From M3007 sp964550795 (lineage in GTDB: Bacteria > Bacteroidota > Bacteroidia > Chitinophagales > Saprospiraceae), in NCBI GenBank assembly GCA_964550795.1, contig CAZKBH010000004.1:62001-126000 (forward strand): a stretch of DNA of 64,000 nt, in the 5' to 3' direction. This document shows, piece by piece, positions 42,889 through 50,973 of the stretch (position 1 is its first letter; every line of letters starts with the position of its first letter). The position numbers and the translations under genes were made by a program. The notes below the pieces were generated by a model, which saw only the letters and a program-made list of their open reading frames with translations, had not been told where the DNA came from and did no database searches.

Positions 42889-43227
42889 ATGGGAAAAACA
42901 AACATCGAACGTGTGTCGCTCAAAAATGGCGCACACGATGCGCACCTTGACTATATCGAGCTGCGCAAAGCCGCTTTGGTATTGCGGGCTGTGAACCACA
43001 AACTCCGTCAGAAAATGCTCGACCTTTTGGAAGAGAATCAACGTATGACTGTTACCGAAATTTATGTCAAACTTCGGCTCGAGCAAAGTGTAGCCAGCCA
43101 GCACCTTGCCATCCTGCGCAGTGCAGGTGTAGTCCAGACGGAACGCAATGGAAAATTCATTTACTACTCCGTCAACCGAGGCCGTATCGGCCAAATTTCA
43201 TCCTTAGTTGAAGAACTTGCTGCTTGA
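42889..43227 (+). CDS. ArsR-family winged-helix regulator (1 of 2)
   Basis: 112 residues. HTH of the ArsR family: VNHKLRQKMLDLLEENQRMTVTEIYVKLRLEQSVASQHLAILRSAGVVQTERNGKFIYYSVN. The metal-sensing ELCVCDL cysteines are absent, so it is not a standard metal sensor. A paralogue starts 164 bases downstream, after a strong terminator, so the two are separately transcribed. Targets unknown. Confidence 0.88.
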   Translation: MGKTNIERVSLKNGAHDAHLDYIELRKAALVLRAVNHKLRQKMLDLLEENQRMTVTEIYVKLRLEQSVASQHLAILRSAGVVQTERNGKFIYYSVNRGRIGQISSLVEELAA

Positions 43228-43266
43228 CCTTGCAGTTTGTTTAATGTTTAACTAAGTGTCTTTCAT

Positions 43267-43306
43267 CGCAAGCCGTTCTGCCAAACAGTGCGGCTTGCGT
43301 TTTTTA
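43267..43306 (+). terminator. Intrinsic terminator between the ArsR-type genes
   Basis: Perfect 9-bp stem CGCAAGCCG / CGGCTTGCG followed by six T. Confidence 0.85.
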
Positions 43307-43391
43307 TTTCGTATAGTTGTTGGTTTGAAAGCTGGATCGCATCTTTGCGTACTGATCTTAGTTATCCCATTCCGATTACAGGACGAATAGA

Positions 43392-43700
43392 ATGAACAAA
43401 CACACACCAACCACCCTAGTCAGCGGTGAACAGCTCCGGCCCGCCATGCGTGTTTTGAGAGCACTAGCTCACCCTCTGCGATTGAGTATTATTCGTGTAA
43501 TTCACGAAAACGAAGGCTCGGCCAATGTTGGCCAAATTTTCTCCGCACTCGCAATTGAACAATCCATTGCCTCACAACACCTTCGGGTGCTGCGCCAGGC
43601 TGCATTGGTAAAGACTCGCCGCGAAAGAAAATTTATCTACTACAGCCTTGATTATGAACGAATTGCCCGTACAACCAAGGCAATTACGGTCCTGGAATAA
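43392..43700 (+). CDS. ArsR-family winged-helix regulator (2 of 2)
   Basis: 102 residues, paralogous to the preceding regulator: LRALAHPLRLSIIRVIHENEGSANVGQIFSALAIEQSIASQHLRVLRQAALVKTRRERKFIYYSLD. It also lacks metal-binding cysteines. The shared recognition helix (EQSxASQHL) suggests both may bind similar operators. The 244-base gap that follows holds two palindromes and nothing else I can identify. Confidence 0.88.
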   Translation: MNKHTPTTLVSGEQLRPAMRVLRALAHPLRLSIIRVIHENEGSANVGQIFSALAIEQSIASQHLRVLRQAALVKTRRERKFIYYSLDYERIARTTKAITVLE

Positions 43701-43826
43701 GAACCAGCGGAGCCATCACAATCTTGAGGTGATGCACCCCAGTTTTGAAATAACCATTGTTAAGCCAGCTGATTTTGAACGGCCACGTTCCAACAATGTA
43801 TTTTCAAGTTTTTTCAGCAAAAAAGA

Positions 43827-43863
43827 AACCCCGACTGTAAAGCAATGCTTCACAGTCGGGGTT
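43827..43863. repeat. Two-part palindrome, possible terminator
   Basis: Outer 12-bp arms AACCCCGACTGT / ACAGTCGGGGTT and inner arms AAGCA / TGCTT separated by one mismatched pair. It lies between converging genes. Confidence 0.7.
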
Positions 43864-43900
43864 GAGTTGTGACAAGTCGCCAAGTGGCGGGTGGGTCAGC

Positions 43901-43933
43901 ACGTTTACTAAACTTTCAAAGTTTAGTAAACGT
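43901..43933. repeat. 33-nt perfect palindrome
   Basis: Sixteen-base arms ACGTTTACTAAACTTT and complement around one C, 12 bases before the end of the barrel-protein gene. Core AAACTTTcAAAGTTT. Confidence 0.75.
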
Positions 43934-43944
43934 ATTACGCACTG

Positions 43945-44688
43945 CTAGAAAAAGATCGCCACCCGCAGCGCGATGTTGCCAAAAGTAGCTTTAGAATCCT
44001 TTTTGTTTAATTCCCCCGCCAGTTCAGTATTGACCAATTCGCTCCGCGTGAGGTCGGTGAACTGTTTTTGGAATACCAAGCCGGTTACCAGGGTAGCGTT
44101 GGTGGCAAGCTCGTATTCTATGCCACCGCCAAGGCCCCAGGAAAGCGAAAGCCCCCGCACTTCATCGCGGATGTCAACATCATCCAGATTTTGATTACTG
44201 GTGCCCCGGATATCTCCAAAGCCTTTGGTGACGAACCCAAGCGTAAAAATGGGAGCCTCGGCAAAGAATTTGAGTCGGGAATCCTCGCCAGATCCGCCAC
44301 GCATCTTCAATCCAATTGGAATTTCCACGTAATTGAGGCGATAGTGGATTTTTGCATCCGGGCCAAAAATATCTGAAGGAATGTCACTCAAGTCTGATTG
44401 ATCCCAGGGTTTGTATTGGCCGTAGCCATTTTGGATTGTCCCCCCTTGGTTGAAACCAAAGCCTAAACCAGTGGTGATTGCATAGTTGGCTGCAAAGTAA
44501 AATTCGCCCAAGACGCCAAGTTTGACGCCCCAATTAGAACTTACCCCTTCCAGTCGGCGGTCGTTGGTTTGCATCCAAGACCAGGAAGGACTAGCCTGAA
44601 CGCCGAAGCGAAACCCTGTTTGGGCTTCAGATTTTCCCAGCAGGAAATAAGCGAAAAAAAGAAGCAGTGCGATTTTTTTCATAGTCAT
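43945..44688 (-). CDS. PorT-family outer-membrane beta-barrel protein
   Basis: 247 residues with a signal peptide (KIALLLFFAYFLLGKSEAQ) and about ten amphipathic strands: FRFGVQASPSWSWM, GVKLGVLGEFYFAANYAITTGLGFGF, LNYVEIPIGLKM, LSLSWGLGGGIEYELATNATLVTGLVFQ, and NIALRVAIFF with a terminal Phe that suits BAM recognition. LNYVEIPIGLKM is the usual PorT-like signature. Role unknown. Monocistronic. Confidence 0.85.
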   Translation of the reverse strand: MTMKKIALLLFFAYFLLGKSEAQTGFRFGVQASPSWSWMQTNDRRLEGVSSNWGVKLGVLGEFYFAANYAITTGLGFGFNQGGTIQNGYGQYKPWDQSDLSDIPSDIFGPDAKIHYRLNYVEIPIGLKMRGGSGEDSRLKFFAEAPIFTLGFVTKGFGDIRGTSNQNLDDVDIRDEVRGLSLSWGLGGGIEYELATNATLVTGLVFQKQFTDLTRSELVNTELAGELNKKDSKATFGNIALRVAIFF

Positions 44689-44918
44689 TGTAATTGGTTA
44701 GCGTTGATGAGAATCAGTTTAAAGCGGGTGTTTGTGCCAAGGACATCTCCTAACGTTAAGGGAAAAGTGCCCCGATACGAATTTACTTGTCATAAACGCC
44801 CAAGGTAGAGAGCAATTCAAGTGCGAAAGTCGAGCTTTTTACGCAACAACAGTTCTTCCAGTTTATTTTTTCGCTATCAAACATCATTAAGATCAAAACA
44901 AGCACGTTTGCAAACACT

Positions 44919-44960
44919 AAAAAAAACTGCCCCACTCCGCAACTAGCGAAATGGGGCAGT
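44919..44960 (-). terminator. Intrinsic terminator of hppA
   Basis: Nine-bp stem ACTGCCCCA / TGGGGCAGT and, on the minus strand, a run of T at 44925-44919. It explains most of the 295-base gap to the barrel-protein gene; the rest shows nothing recognisable. Confidence 0.85.
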
Positions 44961-44983
44961 ATTGTTAAATAACTCCGCTCGAC

Positions 44984-47452
44984 TTACTCCTGCTTCTGAA
45001 GCGTATTAGAAGGCGTACTGCCGTCCTTTTGCTGCTTCCTGCGCGCTTCCATGATCCGCTCCATTTCCGCCCGTTGTTCAGGGGTCGGGGTAGTCGTTAG
45101 GCCACCTGGGTTAGCCGAACCTCTGGATGGGGCAACTTGTCCGCGGCCTGCAGGCTGCTGCTGGATGCCTTGTTGAGGCTGTCCAGGCTGTTGACCGATG
45201 GAAGGAGGAACCGTCATGCCCGGTGGGAGGCGGTTTTCACGAATTTGCATCCGGATGTTGTCGCGGTTGCCAGTCGTGCTCGTGCCATGACCACCCAAAA
45301 TAGGCGCAATTGCCAGACCAACCAGACAGGTCAGCTTGATCAAGATATTCATTGAAGGACCAGAAGTGTCTTTAAATGGGTCGCCCACGGTATCGCCAGT
45401 AACGGCGGCCTTGTGCGGGTCAGAGCCTTTGTAGTACATCTGTCCATTGATTTCCACGCCTTTTTCGAAGGATTTTTTCGCGTTATCCCAGGCACCACCA
45501 GCATTCGACTGGAAAATAGCCCACATAACACCGCTCACGGTCACACCAGCCATGTAGCCGCCGAGTGCCTCAGCACCCATGATGAAGCCAACCAAAATTG
45601 GAGTAACAATCGTGATCAGACCCGGAGCCAACATTTCGCGAAGGGCCGCTTTGGTCGAAATATCTACACATTTGCTGTATTCCGCCTGGCCAGTACCTTC
45701 CAAAAGGCCCGGGATTTCGCGGAACTGACGGCGTACTTCTTCCACCATATCCATCGCGGCTTTGCCCACACTTTGCATGGCAAAGGCACTGAATACTACC
45801 GGAATCATGCCGCCGAGGAACAGCGCGGCAAGTACTTTTGCTTTAAAAATATTGATGCCCTCAATGCCCGTGAAGTCAACGTAAGCAGCGAACAAGGCCA
45901 GCGCCGTCAAAGCAGCAGATGCAATCGCAAAACCCTTTCCGATGGCCGCTGTGGTATTGCCCACAGAGTCGAGCACGTCGGTGCGTTCGCGTACTTTATC
46001 TGTTCTTTGACGAACTTCTTTCTCAAGTTCGCTCATTTCAGCAATACCCCCCGCGTTGTCCGCAATAGGTCCGAAGGCGTCAATGGCCAATTGCATGGCG
46101 GTGGTGGCCATCATCGCAGAAGCCGCAATGGCTACGCCGTAGAAACCAGCCAATTCGTAGGCCGACCAGATTGCACCAGAGAAAAGCACGACGGGCATCC
46201 AGGTTGACATCATCCCTGTAGCCAAACCAGCAATTACGTTGGTTGCGTGGCCTGTGCCGGATTGACGCACAATATCCATTACCGGTTTTTTACCTAGTCC
46301 GGTGTAGTATTCTGTAATCGCCGAGATGACCGCGCCTACGATAAGGCCCACCATGGTGGCGTTGAACACATTGGTACTGCTTACTTCTACAGAACCTTGA
46401 CCAAAAAACTTCATGGTCATGGTTTCGGGCAACATCCATTTGATAATTGGGAAACAAACCACCGCAGTCAGGATGATACTCACCCAGTTACCGGTGTTGA
46501 GGGCACGTTGTACGGAGTCCGCATCGGCCTTTGCGCCGTCTTTAATGCGTACGAACCACATACCAACCATCGAGAACAAGATGCCAAGTCCGGCGATTAC
46601 AATCGGCAACAGGATGGGGCCAATGCCGCCAAAAATGTCATCAATACCGCCAGAATCACGAATGACCGAGTTTCCGAGTACCATCGCCGCCAAAACCGTG
46701 GCAACATACGAACCGAAAAGGTCGGCACCCATACCAGCTACGTCGCCCACGTTATCGCCCACATTGTCGGCGATGGTAGCAGGGTTACGGGGGTCGTCTT
46801 CAGGAATGCCTGCTTCCACTTTACCCACCAAGTCAGCGCCTACGTCGGCAGCTTTGGTGTAGATGCCACCACCCACACGCGCAAACAGTGCGATGGATTC
46901 AGCACCCAGCGAGAAACCTGCCAGTACTTCCAGTACACGCGACATGGTGCGTGGGCCGTCGGCACCGTAAGTTCCGCCCATGAAATAAACGTAGAACACC
47001 GCGAACAGCGCGCTCAATCCCAACACGGCCAGACCAGCTACGCCGAGACCCATTACAGAGCCGCCATGGAAGGATACTTTGAGGGCTTGTGGCAAGCTGG
47101 TGCGTGCAGCCTGCGTAGTGCGCACGTTGGCTTTAGTAGCCACGCGCATACCAAGATTACCTGCCAATGCCGAGAAAAAAGCACCAATGACGAACGCCAC
47201 TACGATGAGTGGGTGGCTCGTGTCTGCTTGAGTACTAAGCCATCCGAGCAAGATACCCGCTATCACGACATAGATGCCGAGGATACGGTACTCTGCTTTC
47301 AGAAACGCCATAGCACCTTCGGATATGTGCTTGGCAATGACTTGCATTTTGGCGTCGCCTGCGTCTTGTTTAACCACCCATTTTTGGAGGAAAAACATGT
47401 AAACGAGACCAACGACCCCGAAAATTGGTAAAAAGTAAACCAAAGAGCTCAT
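44984..47452 (-). CDS. hppA: Membrane-bound ion-pumping pyrophosphatase (K+-dependent type)
   Basis: Hydrolyses pyrophosphate to pump H+ or Na+ across the inner membrane. 822 residues with about 16 helices. The catalytic motif is ADVGADLVGKVEAGIPEDDPRNPATIADNVGDNVGD, written in pieces: DVGADLVGKVE, then EDDPRNPATIAD and NVGDNVGDVAG. GNTTAAIGKG has Ala at the position that marks K+-dependent enzymes. EVRRQFREIPGL and DNAKKSFEKG follow. After the usual C-terminus (APILGGHGT) comes an unusual extra tail of about 95 residues, rich in Gln, Pro and Gly and ending in Lys/Glu. I chose MSSLVYFLP at 47452, which starts the first helix. Confidence 0.92.
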   Translation of the reverse strand: MSSLVYFLPIFGVVGLVYMFFLQKWVVKQDAGDAKMQVIAKHISEGAMAFLKAEYRILGIYVVIAGILLGWLSTQADTSHPLIVVAFVIGAFFSALAGNLGMRVATKANVRTTQAARTSLPQALKVSFHGGSVMGLGVAGLAVLGLSALFAVFYVYFMGGTYGADGPRTMSRVLEVLAGFSLGAESIALFARVGGGIYTKAADVGADLVGKVEAGIPEDDPRNPATIADNVGDNVGDVAGMGADLFGSYVATVLAAMVLGNSVIRDSGGIDDIFGGIGPILLPIVIAGLGILFSMVGMWFVRIKDGAKADADSVQRALNTGNWVSIILTAVVCFPIIKWMLPETMTMKFFGQGSVEVSSTNVFNATMVGLIVGAVISAITEYYTGLGKKPVMDIVRQSGTGHATNVIAGLATGMMSTWMPVVLFSGAIWSAYELAGFYGVAIAASAMMATTAMQLAIDAFGPIADNAGGIAEMSELEKEVRQRTDKVRERTDVLDSVGNTTAAIGKGFAIASAALTALALFAAYVDFTGIEGINIFKAKVLAALFLGGMIPVVFSAFAMQSVGKAAMDMVEEVRRQFREIPGLLEGTGQAEYSKCVDISTKAALREMLAPGLITIVTPILVGFIMGAEALGGYMAGVTVSGVMWAIFQSNAGGAWDNAKKSFEKGVEINGQMYYKGSDPHKAAVTGDTVGDPFKDTSGPSMNILIKLTCLVGLAIAPILGGHGTSTTGNRDNIRMQIRENRLPPGMTVPPSIGQQPGQPQQGIQQQPAGRGQVAPSRGSANPGGLTTTPTPEQRAEMERIMEARRKQQKDGSTPSNTLQKQE

Positions 47453-47557
47453 CCCTATTTTTTTGTTTTGACGTGAAAAATTTAACTGGTGTGTAGTCTG
47501 GGTAATGGATCGGCGTGAATCCGTCCAAAATCCCCGTGTTGGTTCAAAAAACGGCGG

Positions 47558-47565
47558 CAAAAGTA
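47558..47565 (-). promoter_or_regulatory. TAnnTTTG promoter element of hppA
   Basis: TACTTTTG on the minus strand, followed by GCCGCCG, about 105 bases before the start codon. Confidence 0.5.
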
Positions 47566-47670
47566 GGCAAAGAATCTTTTTTGGCTTAAGAAAGTTAAAA
47601 AATCAGCCTGAATTGCACATGAAATAATCTTAGGAACGCCTTAAGCACAGCGCGCTCGCTGCAAAACCGC

Positions 47671-47678
47671 TATTTTTG
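47671..47678 (+). promoter_or_regulatory. TAnnTTTG promoter element of the 47691 gene
   Basis: TATTTTTG only 12 bases before the ATG, so the leader is only a few A-rich bases. Confidence 0.6.
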
Positions 47679-47690
47679 CAACAAAAAAAC

Positions 47691-48377
47691 ATGAGCGCAT
47701 TGATTCGATTGCTTTTGGCCCTGCTAATGGTTGGGCTGTTTATCACCGGAATTTTTTACTTCGTAGCCAGTATTTTGGGCAGTCTGGCGTTCAATCCACA
47801 GTCGCGAGCCTGGAAAGAGATGATTGCTAAGTTGCGCGCCCGATTGACCCCAAAAAAAGGCGCGAAACCATCCAAATTGCCCGAAACCCTGCATACTTTG
47901 AACTCCGAAACCCTGGCGCTACTTTCCTTAAAACCCACGATTCTCAAAAAAGCAGGTTGGGGCGACCCCGTATTTGAAGGGGTATTCAGCACCATTTACC
48001 AGGAGCCGGTGATGGTATTTGCTGGTCAAAAAAATGGCAAAAACGGGGCTATTCTTGCCAAAACAAGCCAAAAAGAGTTTATTTTCAGGCTAAAAGGTAA
48101 GGAAGTCGAAATTTGGGAAAATGGCCAACCCTACGCTGTGTTTGTGGACGGAACGCTGCTCTCTTCAGGCAAACAAAGCAAATTGCTGGCCAAACTGGAG
48201 CCGGATGCCGAACTCCGCCAGTGGCCCGTTTTACTGGGTCAAAGCGAGGGAGCCACACTTACCAATGTCCAACGCACCGTATCTCCAATCCCTCGCGCGG
48301 TCACGATGCTGCGCAACCTTTCTCCCGAAGAAGAACAGACGCTTTTGCTGCTGGCAGTGGTTCAGGGACTGAAGTAA
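47691..48377 (+). CDS. Unknown membrane-anchored protein
   Basis: 228 residues, not recognised. An N-terminal membrane helix (LIRLLLALLMVGLFITGIFYFVASIL) is followed by a basic stretch and a soluble beta-rich domain (VFEGVFSTIYQEPVMVFAG, KEFIFRLKGKEVEIWENGQPYAVFVDGTLL). The C-terminus is helical (SPEEEQTLLLLAVVQGLK). It probably faces the cytoplasm or periplasm as a single-pass protein. Divergent from hppA and transcribed alone. Confidence 0.7.
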   Translation: MSALIRLLLALLMVGLFITGIFYFVASILGSLAFNPQSRAWKEMIAKLRARLTPKKGAKPSKLPETLHTLNSETLALLSLKPTILKKAGWGDPVFEGVFSTIYQEPVMVFAGQKNGKNGAILAKTSQKEFIFRLKGKEVEIWENGQPYAVFVDGTLLSSGKQSKLLAKLEPDAELRQWPVLLGQSEGATLTNVQRTVSPIPRAVTMLRNLSPEEEQTLLLLAVVQGLK

Positions 48378-48390
48378 TTAAACTGACTAT

Positions 48391-48579
48391 CCGCATATTG
48401 GGTACTTGTGATGAAATATCGAATATCGAACACCCAATATCGAATGACGAAGTAGTTTAAAGGTGAGACTGGATATTCAATCCAAATGTTCTATCAACGC
48501 CGGTTTATGGGTATACCCCTTCAAAATTCGGTGTTCGGTGTTCTGCGGTTCGATATTCTTTTTGATACCCAATATGCGG
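48391..48579. mobile_element. MITE-like element, about 189 bp
   Basis: Ends are a perfect 14-bp inverted repeat (CCGCATATTGGGTA). Inside lie further inverted pieces (AATATCGAAC against GTTCGATATT) and TTCGGTGTTC repeats. No coding capacity. It fills much of the 315-base gap behind the 47691 gene. Confidence 0.55.
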
Positions 48580-48595
48580 TAAATTAGTATAATTA

Positions 48596-48656
48596 ATAAG
48601 GTTAATGAGGGTTTATTAGGTTGATAATCAACCCAATAAACCTTCATCAACCTTAT
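48596..48656. repeat. Imperfect palindrome, 30-bp arms
   Basis: Arms ATAAGGTTAATGAGGG... and ...CCTTCATCAACCTTAT pair with three mismatches around one A (48626). It sits 36 bases after the end of the NtrC-type gene and could act as its terminator. Confidence 0.65.
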
Positions 48657-48692
48657 CAACTCATAGACAAAACTTGGCGGCCTGAGGTATGT

Positions 48693-49862
48693 CTATTTAT
48701 TTGGATAAACATACTGCCGCACGTCCTCTTCCGTCACGGTTTGCTCGCAAAGAATGAACAAGCGTTCGATCACGTTGGCGAGTTCGCGAATATTACCCGT
48801 CCAGTTGTAATCTTGCAGGGCTTGAATGGCTCCCGGGCCAAAGTTTTTGGGTGAGTGGCCATAATCGTCGGCGATGCGGCGGTTGAAATGTTCAATGAGC
48901 AGCGGAATGTCTTCGCGGCGTTCGTTCAGAGAAGGTACCTGCACCACAATTACCGCAAGGCGGTGGTACAAATCTTCCCGGAATCTTCCACCGGCTATTT
49001 CAGCGCGCAGGTCTTTGTTGGTCGCCGCAAGCACGCGTACATCCACCTTGATTTCCTTGCTATCGCCTACGCGGGTGATTTTGCTTTCTTGTAATGCGCG
49101 CAGCACTTTGGCCTGCGCGTCGAGGCTCATGTCGCCGATTTCGTCCAGAAACAGGGTGCCACCGTTAGCCGATTCAAACTTGCCCGGGCGGTCTGCAATT
49201 GCGCCGGTAAACGAGCCTTTTTTGTGGCCAAATAGCTCACTTTCAATCAATTCGGCAGGAATCGCTGCGCAGTTTACCTCTACAATTGGCCCGTCAGCCC
49301 GGTTGCTTTTTTCGTGAATCCAGCGCGCAACCAGTTCTTTACCGGTACCATTTTGACCCGTGATGAGCACCCGACTTTCGGTGGGTGCTACCTTTTCGAG
49401 CATTTTTTTGATGGCAAGAATGGGGCCGCTGTCGCCAATCATAGTCACGCCCTTACTGCTTTTTACTTGCTTGCGCAGTACCTGCGTCGTATTCACTAGC
49501 TCGGAGCGGTCGAGCGCGTTGCGGACAGTGATGAGCATCCGATTGAGATCGGGTGGTTTGGAAATAAAATCAAAGGCACCTTTTTTTACGGCTTCTACCG
49601 CGGTGTCAATGGTTCCGTGGCCACTGACCATGATGACGGGGGTTTCGGGCGAGAGGATTTGGAGCCGCTCCAGGGCCTCAATCCCGTCCATCCGGGGCAT
49701 TTTGATGTCGGTAATGATGACATCGTATTTTTCTTTTTGGACTTTAGCAACGCATTCCAGGCCATCGGAAGCTTCATCTACTTCGTAACCTTCAAATTCA
49801 AGAATGTCGCGGAGCGTGCGGCGGATGGGCACTTCGTCGTCAACGATTAAAATTTTTGCCAT
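48693..49862 (-). CDS. NtrC-type response regulator with sigma-54 AAA+ domain but no DNA-binding domain
   Basis: 389 residues. Receiver domain (1-120): ILIVDDEVPIRR, phospho-Asp in VIITDIKMPRMDG, VSGHG and the Lys in FDFISKP. The AAA+ domain has Walker A GQNGTGKELVA, the sigma-54 loop GSFTGA (Ser in place of the usual Ala), Walker B GGTLFLDEIGDM, the arginine-finger region FREDLYHRL and the C-lid NWTGNIRELANVIERL. The protein then ends in about 20 residues, with no Fis-type helix-turn-helix. Such regulators activate sigma-54 polymerase from solution or through partners. No histidine kinase is adjacent. Confidence 0.92.
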   Translation of the reverse strand: MAKILIVDDEVPIRRTLRDILEFEGYEVDEASDGLECVAKVQKEKYDVIITDIKMPRMDGIEALERLQILSPETPVIMVSGHGTIDTAVEAVKKGAFDFISKPPDLNRMLITVRNALDRSELVNTTQVLRKQVKSSKGVTMIGDSGPILAIKKMLEKVAPTESRVLITGQNGTGKELVARWIHEKSNRADGPIVEVNCAAIPAELIESELFGHKKGSFTGAIADRPGKFESANGGTLFLDEIGDMSLDAQAKVLRALQESKITRVGDSKEIKVDVRVLAATNKDLRAEIAGGRFREDLYHRLAVIVVQVPSLNERREDIPLLIEHFNRRIADDYGHSPKNFGPGAIQALQDYNWTGNIRELANVIERLFILCEQTVTEEDVRQYVYPNK

Positions 49863-50053
49863 GTTGTGTATGTGGTCAAAGTGATTAATATGGTCAGATT
49901 TAGTGATGCGATCAACGGATATGGAACCAAAACTCCATCTTTTGATCCCATTTTACAGCGCGGGGCACAAAGTAAGTTGATTTGGCGGGTCGCTTGGCAG
50001 GTTGGGGCTGGTTTTTTTCTTGCAGGTTGTGACTTTGGCGGGGCTGGGCGTTT

Positions 50054-50061
50054 TACCTTTG
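50054..50061 (+). promoter_or_regulatory. TAnnTTTG promoter element of the 50138 gene
   Basis: TACCTTTG about 77 bases before the ATG. The rest of the 275-base gap between the two divergent genes shows nothing else I can name. Confidence 0.5.
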
Positions 50062-50137
50062 TTTCAGGCATAAGGTTTTAGGGGACAAAATGTCTAAGCC
50101 TTTCCTTCTCCTCTAAAAATTTCTAAATCAATGCATT

Positions 50138-50824
50138 ATGAACAAAAAAAACATTTTTATTGTACTGCTTTTTGCAGCGTTTGCCTTGGATGCGAACGCC
50201 CAGTTCAACCTCGTCCGTGAAACGGAGCGGATGATGTCCTTTGGCAGCCGACCTTGTTTCCGCATGGATTTTACAGACACGGAAGCTGGGATTGTAGAAG
50301 ACGTGTGGAAGAAATTTGCAAAAGACAATTACGGCGCAAAACTCAAAAAAAGCAAGGGTGAATGGACGGCCTCCAAACTTCGCACGGCTTTCATGGGGGA
50401 TGATGTATTTACAATCTATTCGACCATCGAAAAAGATGGCGCCAAGACCGCGCTCAATGTATGGATAGATGCCGGCTCATATTTTCTCAACAGCCGCGAT
50501 AACCCGACGCGCACGAACGAAATGCTCCGCTCGCTCCGCCAGTGCTACTTTGATATCCGTCGGGCAGCCATTGGTAAAGAGCTTAAAGCGCAGGAAATGC
50601 AGTTGAAAGACTTGGAGGCCAAGCAGAAAAAATTGGCCAGAGACAACGATCAACTTCGTAAGGACATCGAAAACTGGGAATCTCGCATCCAAAAAGCGAA
50701 ACAAGATATTGTGAACAACGAACAGTCGCAAGAGACCAATCTGGTAGAGCAGGACAATCAGCGTCGTACGGTGGACGAAACCCGTCGTCGGCTGGAAAAT
50801 GTGGAAAGTGAAGGCGGGAATTAA
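50138..50824 (+). CDS. Unknown exported protein with C-terminal coiled coil
   Basis: 228 residues, not recognised. A signal peptide (NIFIVLLFAAFALDANAQ) is followed by a small alpha/beta domain (SFGSRPCFRMDFTDTEAGIVEDVWKKF, DVFTIYSTIEKDGAKTALNVWID) and, from about residue 145, a long heptad-rich coiled coil (KELKAQEMQLKDLEAKQKKLARDNDQLRKDIENWE). Probably periplasmic. A strong bidirectional terminator follows. Confidence 0.75.
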   Translation: MNKKNIFIVLLFAAFALDANAQFNLVRETERMMSFGSRPCFRMDFTDTEAGIVEDVWKKFAKDNYGAKLKKSKGEWTASKLRTAFMGDDVFTIYSTIEKDGAKTALNVWIDAGSYFLNSRDNPTRTNEMLRSLRQCYFDIRRAAIGKELKAQEMQLKDLEAKQKKLARDNDQLRKDIENWESRIQKAKQDIVNNEQSQETNLVEQDNQRRTVDETRRRLENVESEGGN

Positions 50825-50904
50825 GGTTCAAGTTGCGTCGCGGCTGGAATTCACCGGGTGACTCGAAGTACAATGTGGACATCTAGGTGTGCCACACTTT
50901 CTTG

Positions 50905-50946
50905 AAAAAGTAATGGCTGCCCCGCATCGGGACAGCCATTACTTTT
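50905..50946. terminator. Bidirectional intrinsic terminator
   Basis: AAAAAGTAATGGCTG pairs with CAGCCATTACTTTTT around a CCCG-cat-CGGG centre with one mismatch. The A- and T-runs serve both the 50138 gene and rnc, which converge here. Just upstream, 50850-50868, is a half-copy of the GGTGACT palindrome type. Confidence 0.8.
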
Positions 50947-50973
50947 TCGGGGGGTGGGGTGGGGGCGGTGGAA

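Noticed and set aside
46397..47431. 344-codon open frame antisense to hppA
   Set aside because: Shadow of the high-GC-third-position coding of hppA; composition rich in His, Thr and Arg, with no motif.
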